Part shown: piece after piece, positions 1-9,934 of the stretch | Numbering within the stretch: the first letter of the stretch is position 1 | Layout of the letters: every line of letters begins with the position of its first letter | Assembly: GCA_963820095.1 (NCBI GenBank) | Contig: CAWFZA010000036.1 | Span: 1-64,000 of the forward strand | Origin: Roseiarcus sp963820095 | GTDB taxonomy: Bacteria > Pseudomonadota > Alphaproteobacteria > Rhizobiales > Beijerinckiaceae | DNA: 64,000 nucleotides | Reading direction: 5' to 3' | The notes under the pieces: model-generated | The model's database searches: none | What the model was told of the DNA's origin: nothing | The model's input: only the letters and a program-made list of their open reading frames with translations | Made by a program: the position numbers and the translations under genes

Positions 1-41
1 CGCGGAACCCAAGTCCATCGGCCAAAAGCAAAAGGTGGCAG

Positions 42-679
42 ATGACTGCACGGCCTCGCGTCTTCGGCGCGGATTATAGTGTTTATGTTCGAATAGCCCG
101 ACTTTGCCTGGTCGAAAAAGGAATCGAATACGACCTTGTTCCGCTGGACATCTTTGCACAGGGCGGCCCTCCCGCGGACTATTTGGCGAGACATCCCTTC
201 GGGCGCATTCCTGCGTTCGAGCATTGTGGAGTTCTCTCTACGAGACAGGCGCGATTGCTCGATACATCGATGAGGCCTTCGAAGGACCGAAGCTTCAGCC
301 CTTGGGCGCTGTAGGTCGTGCGCGATGCAACCAGTTGATCAGCATCGCCGATAACTATGCTTATCCTCAGCTTGTCTGGGGAGTTTACGTCGAGCGGGTG
401 TCGAAACCTGGCAGAGGCGTTCCATCAGATGAGCAAAAGCTTGCGGCCGCCGTCTCGAATGCGCGAGTCTGCCTGATGGCGATGTCTGAGCTTATGGCCG
501 ATGGCCCATGGTTCGTCGGCGAGCAGCTGACGCTAGCCGATCTCTATATCGCTTCCATGTTTGCCTATTTCCTTATGGCGCCGGAGGCTTTGGAACTGAT
601 CAGCCCGCACGCAAACCTCAAAGCATGGTGGTCGCGCGTGGTCGCGCGACCTTCAATGGCGGCGACCAAACCAGCTTAG
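42..679 (+). pseudogene. Glutathione S-transferase family protein, frameshifted
   Basis: The N-terminal part, read from 42, resembles the thioredoxin-fold half of a glutathione transferase, with RIPAFEH in the cis-proline/substrate loop. The frame then changes near 229-242. The other frame continues with LYETGAIARYIDEAF and an all-helical C-terminal domain containing FVGEQLTLADLYIA, and stops at 679. Adding one base in the ttctctct stretch joins the halves into about 212 residues, a normal GST length. The enzyme would conjugate or reduce electrophiles with glutathione in the cytoplasm; the substrate is not predictable. This is the only frameshift in the window that looks like a missing base rather than an extra one. 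Whether the gene is dead or mis-sequenced cannot be told here. Confidence 0.75.
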
Positions 680-1014
680 ATTTCAGACGGCCGTACTTTG
701 CCAGACCGTCATTTCAGATCGCGGTTCCGATGGCGGCGCGGCAGGCTGCGGCGTGGGCTACCCTGGAGCGGGCGCCCGACGCTCGTGGCGTTGGCATGCC
801 GCAGGTTATCATCACGCGGGCCACGCAACGGCGGACTGAACAGGGTCGGGCGGCGCAGGTAGCCGTCGCCCCATCCGATGATGCAACTTAACTCTCCTCC
901 CGGCTACGCCTGAAGCCCAGAAGTGAGGCGTATGCGGCCAGGACGAAACCTTCGCCCGATTGACGACCGCAAAAGTGGTAATCTGCTTCGGCCGTCACAG
1001 CCGGTGTGCCATCA
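680..1014. other. Intergenic stretch, no supported gene
   Basis: Open frames here are short, rich in Arg and Ala, and overlap the flanking genes in shadow frames. I see no convincing coding signal, RNA gene or strong hairpin. It presumably holds the promoter of the metal ATPase that follows. Confidence 0.5.
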
Positions 1015-3310
1015 ATGAGCGTAGCCTTCGATCGCATCGTCCATCGCGCGCTCATTACGATCGCCCTGATCGCACTCGTTGTGGGCGCAATTCTTTGGGT
1101 CCGGGGCGAGCACGCGCTGGCGCAATGGGCCTGGGCGGCAGGGTCGATTCCGGTCGCGCTCGGGTTGCTCGTCTCGATCGTCCGCGACCTCCTGGCTGGC
1201 CGCGCCGGGGTCGACGTGATTGCGCTTCTGTCGATGACCGGCGCGCTGCTGCTTGAGGAAAATCTCACCGCGATCGTGGTCGCGGTCATGTACGCGGGCG
1301 GAACGATGCTCGAGGATTTCGCCGTCTCTCGCGCCGAACGCGATCTCAAGGCGCTGGTCGATCGCGCGCCTCGCGTCGCCCATCGGGCCAGTCTCGGTCA
1401 GGTGGAAGACGTACCGGTCGCCGAGATCGCGGTCGGCGACACGCTTCTGGTGCGCGCCGGCGAGCTTGTTCCCGTTGACGGCGTCCTGTCGGACCCGGAT
1501 GCGATTTTGGATGAGGCAGCGCTTTCCGGAGAGCCGATTCCAGTTGGCAAGCATCGAGGCGAGGCGATCCGGAGCGGAGCGGTTAACGCTGGCCAAACCT
1601 TCACGATGGAGGCGACGGCGACCGAAACCGAGAGCACCTACGCCGGCATCGTTCGGATGGCGACGGCGGCGCAGACCGCGAAATCTCCGGCGATCCGCCT
1701 CGCGGACCGGTTCGCGCTGCTGTTGTTGCCGGTTGCGATCGGCCTGGCAGGAGTCGCCTGGGCGGTTGCGGGCGATCCGGTCCGGGCTCTGGCGGTCCTC
1801 GTGGCGGCGACGCCCTGTCCGCTCATTCTCGCCGCCCCGGTCGCTTACATCGCTGGCGTGGCCAGAGCCGCGAGGCAGGGCGTTCTCATGAAAGGGGGCG
1901 CGGCGTTGGAGGCGCTCGCGCAAACCCGTACCGTCATTTTCGACAAGACTGGCACTTTGACCGTCGGCGGCGCGCGGCTCATCGAAATCGAGACCGCGCC
2001 CGGATGGACCGCGGACGAAGCGCTTCGCCTCGCGGCCTCCGTCGAGCAGGCCTCCCAGCACGTTGTGGCGGCGGCCATCGTGGCCGCCGCGCGCGAGCGC
2101 CGATTGCCGACCGGCGCCGCGAGCGATGTTCGCGAGGCCATGGGTTCGGGTGTCGCCGGCGTGGTCGAAGGACGCCGGGTGCGGGCTGGCTCGCACGTCT
2201 TCGTCTTCGATTCGCCGCCGAAAAGTCCGTGGTCTAGGCGAACGCTGCGGCGCGCCGCGCTTCACTCCGCTCTGACGGTGTTCGTGGCCGTCGACGGAAT
2301 GCCCGCGGGAGCCATTCTGCTGGCCGACGAATTGCGGCGCAAGTCCCCACGGGCGATCCAATCTCTGCGGGCTTACGGCGTGTCACGGATCATCATGGTC
2401 ACCGGCGATCGCGCCGAGACTGCGGAAGCCATCGGCGCCGCGCTCGACCTCGATGCGGTGCTGTCCGAACGGGATCCCGCGGACAAGGTCGAAGCGGTTT
2501 CGGTCGAGCAGGCGTTGAACCCGACCCTGATGGTCGGCGACGGAATCAACGACGCGCCGGCGCTGGCGGCCGCCCATGTCGGCGCGGCAATGGGCGCGCG
2601 CGGGGCGAGCGCCTCGTCGGAGGCGGCGGACGTCGTGGTTCTCGTCGATCGGCTTGATCGTGTTTCGGAAGCGGTCAGGAATCGCGCGCCGAACGCATGG
2701 GATTGCGTTCCAGAGCATGGCTGCTGGAATGGCGATGTCCGCCGTCGCCATGATCGCCGCGGCTCTCGGCTGGCTTGCCCCGGTCGAAGGCGCGCTCACG
2801 CAGGAAGCCATCGATGTCGCCGTCATCCTCAACGCCTTGCGCGCGCTCAGTTCAGGCCGCGGCTGGCGACGCAGGAGCATGGCGCCGAGCGACGCAGAGG
2901 CGCTTCGGGACGAACATCGGGGCGTCGAGAAGAGCCTCGACCGCCTGCGCGATATTGCGGATGCGCTCGAGGACGCCTCCGCGTCTAACGGCGCCGCCAT
3001 GATCCGGGAGGCGAATGCGATTGTAGCGGACACGATTATCAGTCACGAAAAAACCGATGAAACGCTGGTCTATCCTCGCCTTCGCAGGTCGCTGTCGAGC
3101 GGCTACGGATTGGCGGCGATGAGCCGCGTTCATCGCGAACTCCTCCACTTGGCCCATCTCCTGTCCCGCTTGTCCCAGAGCCTGTCGGAGCCCGACGTCG
3201 ATTCGCTGCTGTTGCGCGACGGACAGAGAATCATTGAATCCATCGAAACCATCGCGCGAATTCACAACGCGCAGGAAGAAGACATCTACGAATACGCCGC
3301 TGCGGGATAG
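1015..3310 (+). pseudogene. P1B-5-type heavy-metal ATPase with C-terminal hemerythrin domain, frameshifted
   Basis: The N-terminal part has the P1B ATPase landmarks: TPCPL in the transmembrane metal site (about residue 266), the phosphorylation loop DKTGTLT (about 310) and GDGINDAPAL (about 508). TPC in place of CPC or SPC defines the P1B-5 subgroup. The Sinorhizobium meliloti member Nia exports Fe2+/Ni2+ and carries a C-terminal hemerythrin domain. Here the frame breaks at about 2680: one extra a in 'aggaatcg' must be removed for RTHGIAFQS and the last transmembrane segments to follow. The second frame then gives a hemerythrin-like helical bundle (about 2911-3300) with DEHRG, SHEKTDE, RVHREL, LLHLAHL and IHNAQEEDIYEY, i.e. 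the His/Glu ligands of a di-iron site. The corrected protein is about 764 residues. ATG at 1015 is preferred over GTG at 1006. No N-terminal CxxC metal-binding domain is visible. Confidence 0.85.
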
Positions 3311-3542
3311 TCCGGCCCAGCCGCGTCCTCCGGAAAGATCGGCTCTGGGTTTGGGCTACGCCTCCGCGATCCAACCAGGGACGCGGCCGTGCTTGGCCTG
3401 CTGGGATGGGCTCGTCTGAGCAGCAATCCGATCCGCAAGCAATATATTGACATATTCAGAAGTCTGAGTTACATATCTTGTCGTTATCAGCATGAGCTGG
3501 AAGCCGGACTCCGGTCTGCCCAAAAGGGCTGCGGTTCGGCGG

Positions 3543-3890
3543 CTAAACCGAAAAGCTCACCCCGCAGCCGCAGGAGGCGACCGCATTCGGGTTCTTGACC
3601 CTGAACGACTGGCCCATGAGATCGTCGACGAAGTCGAGCTCGGCGCCTTTGAGCATTTCGAGCGACACCGGATCGACCAGCACGGTCGCGCCGTCCCGGG
3701 TCACGGCGACGTCGTCTTCGGCCCGGCTCCGGTCGACATCGAAAGAATATTGAAAGCCCGAGCAGCCGCCGCCCTTGACCGAGATGCGCAGAGCCGCGCC
3801 CGCTTCGCCTTTGAGGATCGCATTCAACCGCCGGGCGGCGCTCGCGCTGATCGTGACGCCCTCGAGGGATGGAGAAACGGCTTCATTCAT
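3543..3890 (-). CDS. erpA: Iron-sulfur cluster insertion protein (HesB/IscA/ErpA family)
   Basis: An A-type Fe-S carrier of 115 residues counted from the ATG at 3890. The three cluster-binding cysteines are present: Cys43 in GGGCSGF and Cys107/Cys109 in the C-terminal SCGCG. It accepts clusters from the IscU/SufB scaffold and hands them to apo-enzymes in the cytoplasm. The open frame extends upstream to 3986, but the extension overlaps the start of the divergent dgt gene and is not conserved-looking, so the short start MNEAVSP is chosen. Divergent arrangement with dgt is the usual alphaproteobacterial layout. Confidence 0.9.
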   Translation of the reverse strand: MNEAVSPSLEGVTISASAARRLNAILKGEAGAALRISVKGGGCSGFQYSFDVDRSRAEDDVAVTRDGATVLVDPVSLEMLKGAELDFVDDLMGQSFRVKNPNAVASCGCGVSFSV

Positions 3891-3979
3891 GACAACAGCC
3901 TTTGATCCCTTGCGCGGCCGAGCTCGCGCCATCAAGAAATCCTTCGGGTCCAAGATATGGACGCCGGGCAAGGAGCGCA

Positions 3980-5191
3980 ATGTCAAGGGGGACGCCGGAG
4001 GATGCCAGCCTGACGGCCCGCGCGCCTTACGCCGCCGATCCTTCGCGGGCGGTGCGTCGCATCGCCGAGCCGCCGTCGGCGACGCGCACCGAGTTCCAGC
4101 GCGACCGCGACCGGATCGTGCATTCGACCGCGTTCCGCCGCCTCGCCCACAAGACGCAGGTGTTCGTCGATCACGAGAGCGACCATTTCCGCACCCGCCT
4201 CACCCACACGATCGAGGTCGCGCAGATCGCGCGCGCCCTCGCCCGTGCGCTCAGGCTCGACGACGATCTCGCGGAAGCGGTCGCGCTTGGCCACGATCTC
4301 GGCCACACCCCCTTCGGCCATACCGGAGAGGACGCGCTGAACGCCGCAATGGCGGAGCACGGCGGCTTCGACCACAACAGCCACGCCCTGCGCATCGTGA
4401 CCGAGCTCGAGCGCCATTACGCCGGATTCGACGGGCTCAACCTGAGCCAGCCGACGATCGCCGGGCTCGTCAAGCACAATGGCCCGCTCATCGACGCCTC
4501 GGGCGCGCCAACGGAGCGCTACCGGGCGGGCGGCGTTCCCGCCGCGATCCTGGCTTACGATGAGCGGCAGCGCCTCGACTTGAGTCTCCATGCGAGCCTC
4601 GAGGCGCAAGTGGCTGCGATTGCAGACGATATCGCCTACGACGCGCATGACATCGATGACGGTTTGCGGGCCGGCTTGTTCTCGCTTGGCGAGCTTCGCG
4701 CCGCCGTCCCCTTTGTCGATCGGCTGATGCGAGAGGTCGACGATCTTCATCCGGGTCTCGAGGAGCCGCGCGCGATCCATGAGCTGACCCGCCGGGTCAT
4801 CACCCGTTTCATCGAGGACGCCATCGAGGAGAGCCGCCGGCGGATCGCCGAATCGGGGGTGACGAGCCCCGAAGCGGTGACGCGCGCCGGCCGGGCCCTC
4901 GTCGGGCATTCGGCGGCCATCGAGACGGCCGACCGCGACATCAAGGTCTTTCTCATGGCCCGCATGTACCACCATCCGGACGTCAAAAAGGTGCGCGAGC
5001 GGGCGGATGCGATCGTGCGGCGCCTGTTCGAAGCCTACATGAGCGACCCCTCCGCCATGCCGCCCGAATGGGCCGCCAAGGCCGACGGGCGGCGCCCGCG
5101 AGCCGTCGCCGATTATATCGCCGGCATGACCGACCGGTTCGCGATCGCCGAGCACGCCCGGCTTTTTGACGGGCCGCCCGACTTGCGATAG
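3980..5191 (+). CDS. dgt: Deoxyguanosinetriphosphate triphosphohydrolase-like protein
   Basis: A 403-residue HD-domain dNTP triphosphohydrolase. The metal ligands are visible as His76 in THTIEVAQIA and the His105-Asp106 pair in GHDLGHTPFGHTGE; the N-terminal DRDRIVHSTAFRRLAHKTQVF region is typical of the family. It hydrolyses dNTPs to the nucleoside and triphosphate and so affects the nucleotide pool. The start at 3980 is chosen because aggag lies 5 bases upstream; longer in-frame extensions run into erpA. It is followed 243 bases later by argS, as is common in this order of bacteria. Confidence 0.9.
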   Translation: MSRGTPEDASLTARAPYAADPSRAVRRIAEPPSATRTEFQRDRDRIVHSTAFRRLAHKTQVFVDHESDHFRTRLTHTIEVAQIARALARALRLDDDLAEAVALGHDLGHTPFGHTGEDALNAAMAEHGGFDHNSHALRIVTELERHYAGFDGLNLSQPTIAGLVKHNGPLIDASGAPTERYRAGGVPAAILAYDERQRLDLSLHASLEAQVAAIADDIAYDAHDIDDGLRAGLFSLGELRAAVPFVDRLMREVDDLHPGLEEPRAIHELTRRVITRFIEDAIEESRRRIAESGVTSPEAVTRAGRALVGHSAAIETADRDIKVFLMARMYHHPDVKKVRERADAIVRRLFEAYMSDPSAMPPEWAAKADGRRPRAVADYIAGMTDRFAIAEHARLFDGPPDLR

Positions 5192-5434
5192 AGGCGCGCG
5201 GCTGGGCTTGTCCCGGCCATCGAAGTTCGGCTAGGCGAAAAGGTCGAAGATGGTCGAGGCGCCGCGTCGTCGGCCCGTGCCTTCAACCCGGTTCGGAACC
5301 GTTTTCCGGCATGACGGCGTCGATGGCTGGGATATAGGACGTCCGGAAGGACGCCCGTCTATCGACGGGGCTGCGCCCGGCCAGGACGCTGACAAGCGCC
5401 GCCCAGACGTTGGCTCCCCCACCCGGTAGGAATA

Positions 5435-7210
5435 ATGAACATTTTCGCCGACTTCCAGGCGCGTATCGCGAGCCTGCTTGAAAAACGGATCGCGCGCGGC
5501 GAACTGCCCGGCGATCTCGATCTCGGCCGGTTCGTCGTCGAGCCGCCGCGCGAGGCGGCGCATGGCGATCTCTCGACCAATGCGGCCATGGTCTATGCGC
5601 GCGAAGCCAAGCAGGCTGGCTCGAATCCCCGCGCCCTCGCGGAGGGCCTGGTGGCCGATCTGAAGCTTGAACCGGACGTGCAGAGCGCCGAGGCGGCGGG
5701 TCCAGGCTTCATCAATGTCGTCTTGAAGTCAGATGTTTATGAGAAGATCCTAAAGACGGTTCTTACCCTGGGCGGCCGTTTCGGCGCCGGCGCGTCCTGC
5801 GGGGAAGGACCGGTCAACGTCGAATATGTGAGCGCCAATCCGACGGGCCCCATGCATGTCGGCCACGCGCGCGGCGCGGTGTTCGGCGACGCCCTTTCGA
5901 GTCTGCTCATCTTCTCGGGCCGCAAGGCGACGCGCGAATATTATGTCAACGACGCCGGCGGCCAGGTCGACGTGCTGGCGCGCTCGGCCTTCCTTCGCTA
6001 TCGCGAGGCCCTGGGGGAAGAGATCGGGCCGATCCCCGAGGGTCTCTATCCCGGCGACTATCTGAAACCCGTCGGCCAGTATCTGGCGCGCGAATTTGGC
6101 GTGAGCCTCGTCAACAAGCCCGAGGCGGAGTGGCTGCCGGTCGCGCGCAAGCGCGCCATCGAGGCGATGATGGCGATGATTCGCGACGACCTCGCCGCGC
6201 TCAAGATCGCACATGAAGTGTTCGCCTCCGAGCGCGCGCTGACCGGCTCAGACGGCGGCGAGGACCGCGTGGGCGAGACGATCGAATGGCTGCGGGCGAA
6301 AGGCCTCGTCTATCAGGGCCGGCTGCCGCCGCCCAAAGGCGCCCCCGCGGACGATTGGGAGGACCGCGAGCAGACCCTGTTCCGTTCGACTGAGTTTGGC
6401 GACGACGTCGACCGGCCGCTCATCAAGTCGGACGGCGGATACACCTATTTCGCCAGCGACATCGCCTACCACAAGACGAAGATCGACCGGAATTTTCGGA
6501 CTTTGGTCGACGTGTGGGGCGCCGACCACGGCGGCTACGTCAAACGCATGCAGGCGGCGGTCGCGGCGCTGTCGGACGGCGAGGCCAAGCTCGAGGTGCG
6601 CCTCTGCCAGCTCGTGCGTCTCATGCGCGCCGGCGAGCCGGTCAAGATGTCGAAGCGCTCGGGCGAGTTCGTGACGCTGCGTGAGGTTGTGGATGAAGTC
6701 GGCGCGGACGCCGTCCGCTTCATGATGCTGATGCGCAAGAACGACGCGCCGCTCGATTTCGACCTCATGAAGGTGATCGAGCAGAGCCAGGACAATCCCG
6801 TTTTCTATGTCCAGTACGCCCACGCGCGCTGCCGCAGCGTCTTGAGGCAGGGCAAGGCCGCCTTTGCGGACTTTGATCTCGATCAAAAGGCGCTCGCTCA
6901 AGCCGACTTGTCGCTGTTGACTGACGAGGGCGAGCGGGAGCTCATGCGAACCTTCGGGCAATATCCACGAGTTGTCCGGCAGGCCGCCGAGGCGCATGAG
7001 CCCCACCGGATCGCTTTTTTCGCCCATGAGTTGGCGACGCGTTTTCATGCGCATTGGAACAGAGGAAAAGACGCGCCGCGTTTGCGGTTTGTTAACGAAA
7101 ACGAACGAAATTTATCGTATGCGAGATTGGCTTTGGTCGCGGCCGTAAGCCTTGTTTTGGCCTCCGCATTGTCAATTTTGGGCGTTAGCGCCCCGGAGGA
7201 GATGCGGTAG
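5435..7210 (+). CDS. argS: Arginine--tRNA ligase
   Basis: A class I aminoacyl-tRNA synthetase of 591 residues, the normal length. The ATP-binding signature is MHVGHARGAV (HVGH at about residue 141) and the second is KMSKRSGEFV (about residue 404). The N-terminal tRNA D-loop-recognition domain occupies roughly the first 110 residues. The C-terminal helical anticodon-binding domain ends with ILGVSAPEEM, as in other alphaproteobacterial ArgS proteins. It charges tRNA-Arg in the cytoplasm. It lies between dgt and the SPOR-domain gene. Confidence 0.95.
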   Translation: MNIFADFQARIASLLEKRIARGELPGDLDLGRFVVEPPREAAHGDLSTNAAMVYAREAKQAGSNPRALAEGLVADLKLEPDVQSAEAAGPGFINVVLKSDVYEKILKTVLTLGGRFGAGASCGEGPVNVEYVSANPTGPMHVGHARGAVFGDALSSLLIFSGRKATREYYVNDAGGQVDVLARSAFLRYREALGEEIGPIPEGLYPGDYLKPVGQYLAREFGVSLVNKPEAEWLPVARKRAIEAMMAMIRDDLAALKIAHEVFASERALTGSDGGEDRVGETIEWLRAKGLVYQGRLPPPKGAPADDWEDREQTLFRSTEFGDDVDRPLIKSDGGYTYFASDIAYHKTKIDRNFRTLVDVWGADHGGYVKRMQAAVAALSDGEAKLEVRLCQLVRLMRAGEPVKMSKRSGEFVTLREVVDEVGADAVRFMMLMRKNDAPLDFDLMKVIEQSQDNPVFYVQYAHARCRSVLRQGKAAFADFDLDQKALAQADLSLLTDEGERELMRTFGQYPRVVRQAAEAHEPHRIAFFAHELATRFHAHWNRGKDAPRLRFVNENERNLSYARLALVAAVSLVLASALSILGVSAPEEMR

Positions 7211-7271
7211 CGGATTTGCGTGGCGGCTTTTGACGCCCGCTCTAAAGATGATCCGCAATGAGTGAGGTGAC

Positions 7272-8720
7272 ATGAGTGCTTCCCAACCCCGTGCGGATGA
7301 GATCAACCTCGATGAATTCGAGCGGCGTTTGCGCGCCGCGGGCGCTCAGCAGGCGCAGACCGAAGATCCGCTGGCGGAACTGTCCCGTCTGGTCGAATTC
7401 TCGCACATGGAGATCGCCAATGGCGAGCCGACGGCGCGACGCGCCGGCGAGGCGCCCCCGCGCCCGCGGACATTGCCTTCGATCGAAAGCGAGCCGCTCC
7501 GGCCAACGCTCGACGATGAGGTGGAAGGACTGGCTCCCGGCGCCTCCGAGGAGGAGCGCGCGGCGCGGCGGGACTACGAGTTCGACGCCCATCGCTCCGA
7601 CGGCGCTTCCGCGGTGGACGCGGGCGAGGAACGCCAGCCAATGCGCTGGAAGATCGCCGTTTCCGCGCTCGCGCTTGCGGGCGTCGCGATGATCGGCGGC
7701 GTCTTCGCGCTGCGACATGGGGCCCCGGTCTTCAGCAAGGATCCCCCGTTCATCGCCGCGGCTCAGGGACCGACCAAGGTCGCGCCCCCGAGCAACGAAA
7801 CGGTCTCGACATCAAGCGACGCTGGCGCCAGTCTGCTGCATGACAACGGCAAGCCGGCCCCGGTCAAGGTCGTCAATTCCGAAGAGCAGCCTGTCGATCT
7901 GAACGCGCAGGCCGCGGTCAACAGCTCGGCTCCCGCGAACTCGCCTGCGCCGGGTAGCGCGGCGGACGCGGCTGCGCTCGCCGCAACGCTCAATACGCCG
8001 CTGGTCGCGCCCGCGCCTGCCGGGCCGCCGAAGGGGATCGCGTCGGAATTTCCCGAGCCGAAACCCGTGCGCACGATCTCGCTCAGGCCCGACGGAACCC
8101 CGATCGCGGCTGCGCCGCTCCCCGACCAGCCGGCGAATGCTGCGCCGGCGCAGCAGGCTAGCAAGCCGGCCGAGGCGCCGAGCGCTCCCGCGCCGAAGAC
8201 GATAAGCGAGGCGACCGGCGTCGCGCAGGCGTCAACGCCCAAGATCGAATTGCCGACCAAGCTTTCGCCCCCCAAATCGGCCGCGCGCGTGGCGGTCGGC
8301 AAGACGGATACGACCGCGCCTGAGGCGGCCGCCCAGACCCCCGCCGGGCCGACGCAGGACGGCGCGCCGGTGAAGCCGGAAAAAACGGCGAAGAAGCCGA
8401 AAGCCGCGCAGGTCGTCGACGCGACCGAGACGACGGGAGCGATCGCCCCGCCCGTGGACGCCACGGCCGCCACGACCTCGGGCGGATGGTCGGTTCAGCT
8501 CGCCGCGCCCAAATCGGAGGCGGAAGCCAAGAGCGATGTTGCACGGCTAAGCAACAAATATAGCGCCGAGCTCAACGGTTCGCCGATTGGCGTGCATAAG
8601 GCGCAGGTGAACGGTGAAACGATCTACCGCTTGCGGGTGAGCGGCCTTACAAAGGCTGACGCAGCGGCGATGTGCGCTCGCCTCAAAGGCGAGGGCGGGC
8701 AGTGCTTCATCGCTAAGTGA
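7272..8720 (+). CDS. SPOR domain-containing membrane protein
   Basis: A 482-residue bitopic protein. The N-terminal cytoplasmic part is acidic (MSASQPRADEINLDEFE). A single transmembrane helix lies at about residues 125-145 (AVSALALAGVAMIGGVFAL). A long Ala/Pro-rich, low-complexity periplasmic linker follows. The last 80 residues, starting at GGWSVQLAAPKSEAEA, form a SPOR domain, which binds denuded septal peptidoglycan glycans. Its place directly before nagZ, a peptidoglycan-recycling enzyme, agrees with a role at the cell envelope or division site. The linker is not conserved enough to say more. Confidence 0.88.
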   Translation: MSASQPRADEINLDEFERRLRAAGAQQAQTEDPLAELSRLVEFSHMEIANGEPTARRAGEAPPRPRTLPSIESEPLRPTLDDEVEGLAPGASEEERAARRDYEFDAHRSDGASAVDAGEERQPMRWKIAVSALALAGVAMIGGVFALRHGAPVFSKDPPFIAAAQGPTKVAPPSNETVSTSSDAGASLLHDNGKPAPVKVVNSEEQPVDLNAQAAVNSSAPANSPAPGSAADAAALAATLNTPLVAPAPAGPPKGIASEFPEPKPVRTISLRPDGTPIAAAPLPDQPANAAPAQQASKPAEAPSAPAPKTISEATGVAQASTPKIELPTKLSPPKSAARVAVGKTDTTAPEAAAQTPAGPTQDGAPVKPEKTAKKPKAAQVVDATETTGAIAPPVDATAATTSGGWSVQLAAPKSEAEAKSDVARLSNKYSAELNGSPIGVHKAQVNGETIYRLRVSGLTKADAAAMCARLKGEGGQCFIAK

Positions 8721-8763
8721 GCGAACGCGCCCCCGGCGCTTCACGTCTGAGCGCGGAGCCGCA

Positions 8764-9774
8764 ATGCCCAAGGCCTTCATCAGCGGCTGCGCCGCCCTTG
8801 CGCTGACTGATGAGGAGCGCGATTTCCTGCGCCGGGAAGACCCGTGGGGCTTGATTCTCTTCAAGCGCAACATCGTCGACCGCGACCAGGTGCGCGAGCT
8901 GACGCGGTCTTTCCGGGAATGCGTCGGCCGCGCCGGCGCGCCCGTGCTGATCGATCAGGAGGGCGGCCGGGTCCAACGAATGGCGCCGCCGGGTTGGCGT
9001 TCCTACCCCGCCGCGGCTGCGATCGAGCGGGGTCTCCATCCGTCCCGGGCTGAGGCGGCGGCGGGTCTCATCGCCCGCCTCATCGCTCATGATCTGATCG
9101 AAGTCGGAATTACGATCGACTGTGCGCCTGTGCTCGACGTCGCGGGCGAGGGCATGCATGCGGCGATCGGCTCGCGGTCCTTCTCGTCGCGGCCCGACCG
9201 CGTCGCGGCGATGGGTCGCGCGATCGCCAACGGGCTGCTTGCGGGCGGGGTCGCGCCGGTCATCAAGCATATGCCGGGGCACGGACGGGCGCGCGTCGAC
9301 AGCCATCACGAATTGCCGGTCGTCGACGCCCCGCGCGCCGACCTCGCTCAAGATTTCGCGCCGTTTGCGGCGCTCAAAGACTTGCCGATGGCGATGAGCG
9401 CGCACCTCCTCTACACGGCGATCGATCCTCTTCGTCCGGCGACCGCGTCGCCGATCGTGGTCAAGGAAATCATGCGCGGCGAAATCGGGTTCGACGGGCT
9501 CATCATGAGCGATGACCTTTCGATGAAGGCGCTGAAAGGTTCGTTCGAGGAGCGCGCCGCGGCGGTGATCGAGGCCGGCCTCGACATCGTGCTGCATTGC
9601 AACGGCAATTTGGAAGAGGGTCGGGCCGTGGCCTCCGCCACGCCTGTTCTGGCCTGCGCGTCGCTGCGTCGGGCCGAAGCAGCCCAGGCGGCGATCAAAG
9701 CCCCGCAGCCTTTCGATGTCGAGCGCGGCGAGTGGGAGCTTGCCGCCATCGCGGCGGAACTGGGAGTCGCTTGA
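8764..9774 (+). CDS. nagZ: Beta-N-acetylhexosaminidase (peptidoglycan recycling)
   Basis: A GH3-family cytoplasmic enzyme of 336 residues. It carries the NagZ signatures KHMPGHGRARVDSHHELP (about residues 168-185, with the His/Asp dyad loop) and IMSDDLSMKAL, whose Asp at about 250 is the catalytic nucleophile. It removes N-acetylglucosamine from anhydro-muropeptides during wall recycling. It follows the SPOR gene by 43 bases, probably in one transcript. In many relatives scpA and scpB follow directly, but here the next gene is unrelated and scpAB lie about 7 kb away in reverse orientation. Confidence 0.92.
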   Translation: MPKAFISGCAALALTDEERDFLRREDPWGLILFKRNIVDRDQVRELTRSFRECVGRAGAPVLIDQEGGRVQRMAPPGWRSYPAAAAIERGLHPSRAEAAAGLIARLIAHDLIEVGITIDCAPVLDVAGEGMHAAIGSRSFSSRPDRVAAMGRAIANGLLAGGVAPVIKHMPGHGRARVDSHHELPVVDAPRADLAQDFAPFAALKDLPMAMSAHLLYTAIDPLRPATASPIVVKEIMRGEIGFDGLIMSDDLSMKALKGSFEERAAAVIEAGLDIVLHCNGNLEEGRAVASATPVLACASLRRAEAAQAAIKAPQPFDVERGEWELAAIAAELGVA

Positions 9775-9934
9775 GCTTCCCCGGCCGAACCCGGTCGCTC
9801 CACGCCGGGCGGCTGTCAGCATCTTATGCGAAGATTGGGGGCATTCGTTTATCGGCGCCCCCGTGTTAGCGTTGGATCGTTCGAGGGCCAGGGACCATGG
9901 CTCCTCTGCCGCGGATCGAATGCGAGGGCCCGCA

